Positions 59,594-64,000 of a DNA stretch of 64,000 nt are shown piece by piece (position 1 is the first letter of the stretch; every line of letters starts with the position of its first letter). The DNA comes from Sebastes aleutianus (Eukaryota > Chordata > Actinopteri > Perciformes > Sebastidae): the NCBI GenBank assembly GCA_916700875.1, contig CAKAKS010000038.1:17053826-17117825 (forward strand), given 5' to 3'. The position numbers and the translations under genes were made by a program. The notes under the pieces are model-generated. The model saw nothing but the letters and a program-made list of their open reading frames with translations. It was not told the origin of the DNA and did no database searches.

Positions 59594-60510
59594 GTAAAGA
59601 CTTTCATGTTGCATCCATTCATGCATGTGCCAAAATGCGCATTTTTACGCACAACCACACTAATGGAAAAACAAAAGCAATATAGATATGGGGGTTTATT
59701 TTTGCTACAATATTTGTATGGCATCCCCCCAAAACACTTCTTTCAAAGGTCTTTTTATTAATTGTCAATATTCAATAGAACAGTCACTATACAAGGAAAG
59801 TTAATTTTTGTTTTTCTGAACAACACATCAATCAATCATACCTGACAACAACAACATACACACAAACAGCCACAGCTGGCCACAAAGGACCTAACTGATT
59901 CTCAATCATGGATGCATACAATTCAAATTGAAGAGAATACAACACAGGTAGAGTATCCACAAATAAGTCATGAAATAATAGTAAGAAGAGAAAAAATAAA
60001 TATATATATATATATACCTACATACACACACACACACATACACGTACACATATATACACACAGACATACATATATATAAAAATAGAAGGAAACAAAATAA
60101 AAATAAGAACGATAATAATTAATAAATAAATTAAATTAAATTTAAAAAAGGAAAAAGAAGATACTACTACTGGCTACTCAGAAAATGACAAAAAAACACT
60201 TCTAAAATTCATTAAGCCTGTTTCATTTTGTAATGAAAGGAGTGTTAGTCCCTGTAGACTGTACACAAATATTTGTAATTTATTTGTAAGACAGCCACAA
60301 GATTTCACCATCCAACTTAAACTAGCTACTACTTACAAAGGGGGACTATGCATTTTTTTCCTGAAATCATAAATATGTTTACATCCCATAGGTCAAAACC
60401 AGGTTACATTACTGCAAATACAGCCTAAAAATGCATTAAAACTTGAGTCCAAATGATACATTTCTATGTTTGTGATTTTTTTCCTAATCACAATAATATT
60501 CCTTTCACAG
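59594..60510 (+). other. 3' UTR intron of twist
   Basis: Forty-one bases after the stop, CAG|GTAAAG at 59593/59594 is a good donor, and TTTCACAG ending 60510 is a good acceptor. Vertebrate Twist1 has one intron in the 3' UTR, so the position supports gene identity and shows this is not a retrocopy. The intron holds a (TA)n/(CA)n tract at about 59998-60075. Confidence 0.7.
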
Positions 60511-61003
60511 ATTATCCAGAGTGAAGAACCAGTGGATCAGGCGTACCTTTCAGATGGACTGAAACCTGCTCAACACAGCTGAGGGGCCCATAGACTGTAT
60601 ATAAGAAGGGGCCAGGCGCTGTGCTTCAGGCCTCAGAGGAGAGAGCGGGCTTTTCACATTTCCCGTCACAAGGACTGTAATGTTTGCAAGGGAGCACTTA
60701 TAGGACAGACAGGACGGATATGAAGAAAAAAACACCACTGCGACTATGAATGTTGTGAAAACAAAATGAGCTCCGAGGAACCGCTCTGTTTTGAAACACG
60801 AGAGAAAAATGACAATTCATTCCACACTCCCTGTGACAGAGTTTCACAGCGAATGAAATACTTTGTATTTATTTTTTCTACACAGGCTCGACATTCCTTT
60901 TCCCCACTCAAATAAAAGTTATTTATTTTTGGGATATCATAGAATGCTGAATGGATCAGGAGTCTGCACATTTTGAGTGTTGTAAATATTTGGTAATATC
61001 TTG

Positions 61004-61009
61004 AATAAA
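61004..61009 (+). terminator. poly(A) signal of twist
   Basis: AATAAA about 500 bp into the second, non-coding exon (from 60511). It is the best-placed signal for the 3' end of the twist transcript. Confidence 0.5.
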
Positions 61010-61981
61010 GAAATGAAAGTATCATTCTTACGTCTCAATTGTCTTGGATATTCATTATAGAATAAGCTCTATAACAAGGGGTGGTTCTTTGACACACACA
61101 AGTTGTTTTAAATACCTGACATTTTTGGAAACAAACTCATGTCCTATAGTCTCAGTACTTTGAGCCTTTGTTGAGAGTTTATTTTCATTGGTTGTTGCTG
61201 AATCTCCAGTTAACTACTAAACCACAGTGGAGGGGGCAAAAGAAAACATCTCATACCCGTGGCTTATTCTGTAGTGATTTCTTGAGCTCAGGGATCTGGG
61301 GAAGCCATAATTAGCCGGTGGTCTGTTTGAACAGGGTGAGTGTGGAGCTGTGGGAGGCATGCATGATATTCCCAGATGTCCTCCGAGCCACAGGTCAGTA
61401 TGGGAGTCTCCTGCAGGTGCTACAGCAGCTACCCAGAGAGCTCTAACAGATAAAAGGGGTGGATGCGGGTCATAAAGCAAAACTGAATAGGCTGTGTGAT
61501 TACATATATGGAAAAAGATGTAATTATTCTATATGAACACCGTAAATGATCAAGGCAAAGACTTTTAATAGCAGTGCCATATGAAAAACAAAATAATCTT
61601 AGAAGGTAGGCTACATATGATGCTTAACTCTAAATAAATTCTTCCAAAATATTCCGAATTATCTGTTGATTTTTCCTGTTGGTGGAGATGCATTCAGGTT
61701 GTGCCACAAAAACTCACTTTTCTACTGAAACACCACACAAATGATATACCCCTAGAATAAGAGAAAATATAAGGATTTCTTCATAAGGGACATACCTTTT
61801 TGTGTAGACATCAATTGTGAATTTTTCTTAATTAATTAGAGAATCATGAACCCCACATATCAACATGCAGAAAATAAGTCTTCTTGAGCAAAATCTCAAC
61901 AACATAATCACTTTTACAAGCTCACCAAATGAGCGTTTGCACACTTCCTGACAAAAATATCTTTATAAATATGTATAAATT

Positions 61982-62467
61982 AGGACTGTCAATCGATGTG
62001 TCAATGTGCCATTAATCGCAAATGAATCGCACATTATTATCTGTTCAAAATGTACCTTAAAGGGAGATTTGTCAAGTATTTAATACTCTTATCAGCATGG
62101 GAGTGGGCAAATATGCTGCTTTATGCAAATGTATGTATATATTTATTATTGGAAATCAATTAACAACACAAAACAATGACAAATATTGTCCAGAAACCCT
62201 CACAGGTACTGCATTTAGCATAAAAAAATATGCTCAAATCAAAACATGGCAAACTCAAGCCCAACAGGCAACAACAAGCTGTCAATGTGTCAGTGTGCTG
62301 ACTTGACTATAACTTGCCCAAAACTGCATGTGATTATCATAAAGTGGGCATGTCTGTAAAGGGAGACTCGTGGGTACCCATAGAACCCATTTTCATTCAC
62401 ATATCTTGAGGTTAGAGGTCAAGGGACCCCTTTGAAAATGGCCATCTTAGTTTTTCCTCGCCAAACG
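61982..62467 (-). repeat. repeat family B, inverted copy
   Basis: Starts TAGGACTGTCAATCGATG and matches the 33.7-kb copy in reverse through GTTTTTCCTCGCCAAAC, where it is truncated. It is downstream of twist. Confidence 0.8.
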
Positions 62468-62814
62468 GTTAGGTTTCTTATGCACATTAGGGAGAAGAAA
62501 AACATAACCATTTCCAATGTGTTTGAACTCCAAAATATATAAATAGATGGATTGATAGTAATGAATGATATTTCTATATTATATGAAGCCACAACAGAGA
62601 TTTTATACATGAAATAAGGCAGGCTACTTAATGGTCAAGTATGACTATGTTCAGATAGTTGCCTCTTCTATGTCTCTGGCACCTCATCAATTAATTAGTA
62701 GGCCTGTATATAATAGTGGTACAATGGTTCAACAAGCCCCGGTTCGGTGTGTACATCATTGAACGGTTCGGTTATTACGGTTTGGTTTTGCATCCCTAGT
62801 CCTTAGATGTATTC

Positions 62815-63290
62815 CAGCCTGTTCTCATTCCCAGGGCATCAAACACCAACGCTTTGTCACGGCTGTTGGCGTTAGATACCGACGCACAAGGCACCCTTTA
62901 GCGTCGGTATGAGACGCACCGGGCTTTCCATTAACTATAATGTAAACCCATCCGCGGCAACAGTAAACGCTCAGGGAAAGTGCTGTGGCGGTCCAACAAA
63001 CACAACCGCTGTTCGTGTCCCGTTTGTTACATTTCACTTTACAATCAGCTGTTTGTTTGTGTCACGTGTTCACAACATTCAGTGTCATTTTCACTGTACA
63101 AACATGGTAATTTAAGCCCAACCATGTTGTTTTTTCTTAAACCTAACTATAGTGGTATTGTTGCCGAAACCTAAGCAAGTATTTTTGTTTAATTCACAAC
63201 ATTAAGTATGTGTTTACTGCGACCGAAAAGTGACGCCAGGTGGACAAAGCATCAGTATGTGATGAGTTGGGATGAGAACGTGTTGATTCA
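62815..63290 (-). repeat. repeat family F-related, inverted
   Basis: CAACCATGTTGTTTTTTCTT, AAACCTAACTATAGTGG and CCGAAACCTAAGC are the reverse of the family F core, preceded by a GCGTCGGTATGAGACGCACC palindromic module. Confidence 0.55.
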
Positions 63291-63719
63291 GGGAGTGTAG
63301 GACTAGATTAGACCAGGGTTAGAGGACTGAATGGGACCCCGTTGCCTTTGCTTGCCAAAAGTTTCCCTCCCTTAAATGTTCGTAAATATCCCGTAATAAA
63401 TGCTTGAAGACAGTGAAATACTATATAGTCCCTGAAGGAATAGGCTCTTACAGGAGCACTTGGAGCTATCATGGATGAAAGATACACTTCTATAGTGCGT
63501 TCCATATCTCTCCATAGGGTTGTTGAAGGATGATTATGGGAGCGTTACTGTGTTTTTGCTTCACGGGTTGCGTGCGGAAGGTAAAGCCATCAGCTCTGAC
63601 CCGAGGTCCTCGCCTGCCATCGGGGGGAATCGATTCCCACCCTTAGATCACCGTGGCCGTGTTGTCTTAAACTTGAGGCTGTTGCTCTGACACGGAGGAA
63701 TGTCACCTCTGAGGCTTCG

Positions 63720-63721
<2 letters not shown>

Positions 63722-63760
<39 letters not shown>
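63722..63760. repeat. (CA)n microsatellite
   Basis: About 19 CA units. Similar shorter CA/GT tracts are at 24054-24079, 28389-28411, 40789-40819, 43457-43502, 45424-45454 and 51437-51475. Confidence 0.95.
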
Positions 63761-63764
<4 letters not shown>

Positions 63765-64000
63765 GGTTATAGACACACAGAGGGAGATTTCTCACGCCTA
63801 CCAAACAGGGAAATACATTCCACAGAAAGAGAGGGAAGAGGGGGAAGAAGGCTCCTGCTACTCCTGCCCCCTCCCCTTCTGATGTTTGAAGGTAATGGGA
63901 TGACCGCTTGTTATCTGCGTGAAGGCATCTGGCTCTCTGGATATAAGTGTGCTATGATAAACTCTTTGATGACTGACACACACACTCTCTCCCGCTCATT

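Larger units (their letters stand above)
61010..64000. other. region downstream of twist
   Basis: No gene seen. Contains a family B copy, a family F-related block, a (CA)n tract and a unique-looking GC-moderate segment at about 61215-61480. Confidence 0.5.

Noticed and set aside
58712..61009. Twist as a processed pseudogene
   Set aside because: It retains CCAAT/TATA promoter elements, the 3' UTR intron and syntenic position next to ferd3l.

Overview
This window looks like nuclear DNA of a percomorph teleost fish. The genes have introns with GT-AG ends, the non-coding DNA is AT-rich and full of dinucleotide microsatellites, and several transposon-derived repeat families recur. The coding sequences read as vertebrate orthologues. 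I cannot name the species.

Six protein-coding genes are supported, all on the + strand. At 18.6-23.0 kb are two tandem alpha-1,3-fucosyltransferase genes (GT10 family, FUT9-like), each with its whole coding region in one exon. At 24.4-32.8 kb is tmem196 (five coding exons, 182 aa). At 36.7-39.8 kb is polr1f/twistnb (four coding exons, 389 aa), the RPA43-type subunit of RNA polymerase I. At 55.2-55.6 kb is ferd3l (single coding exon, bHLH). At 58.7-61.0 kb is a twist1-type bHLH gene that keeps a TATA/CCAAT promoter and the intron in its 3' UTR. The order tmem196-polr1f-ferd3l-twist is the one I know from the human 7p21 block, so this is conserved synteny. The fucosyltransferase pair sits on its tmem196 side.

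The main finding is that the twist coding exon is split by about 289 bp of repeat DNA (58850-59138). The insert resembles the 3' end of a LINE with a short tandem tail. The upstream frame stops inside the repeat after 56 codons. The downstream half is open and well conserved (basic region, HLH, Twist/WR box) but lacks the normal start.

The rest is non-coding: about 18 kb left of the fucosyltransferases, 15 kb between polr1f and ferd3l, and 3 kb after twist. It holds repeat families that recur in the window, including a ~0.6 kb family carrying a CTCF-like core and CRE motifs, a hAT-like family with TAGGGCTGTCA ends, several TTAA-flanked inverted-repeat elements, a MULE-like element with a 9-bp target duplication, LINE 3' tails, two minisatellites and many microsatellites. 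Some repeat-free stretches look like conserved regulatory elements, but this cannot be shown from one sequence.
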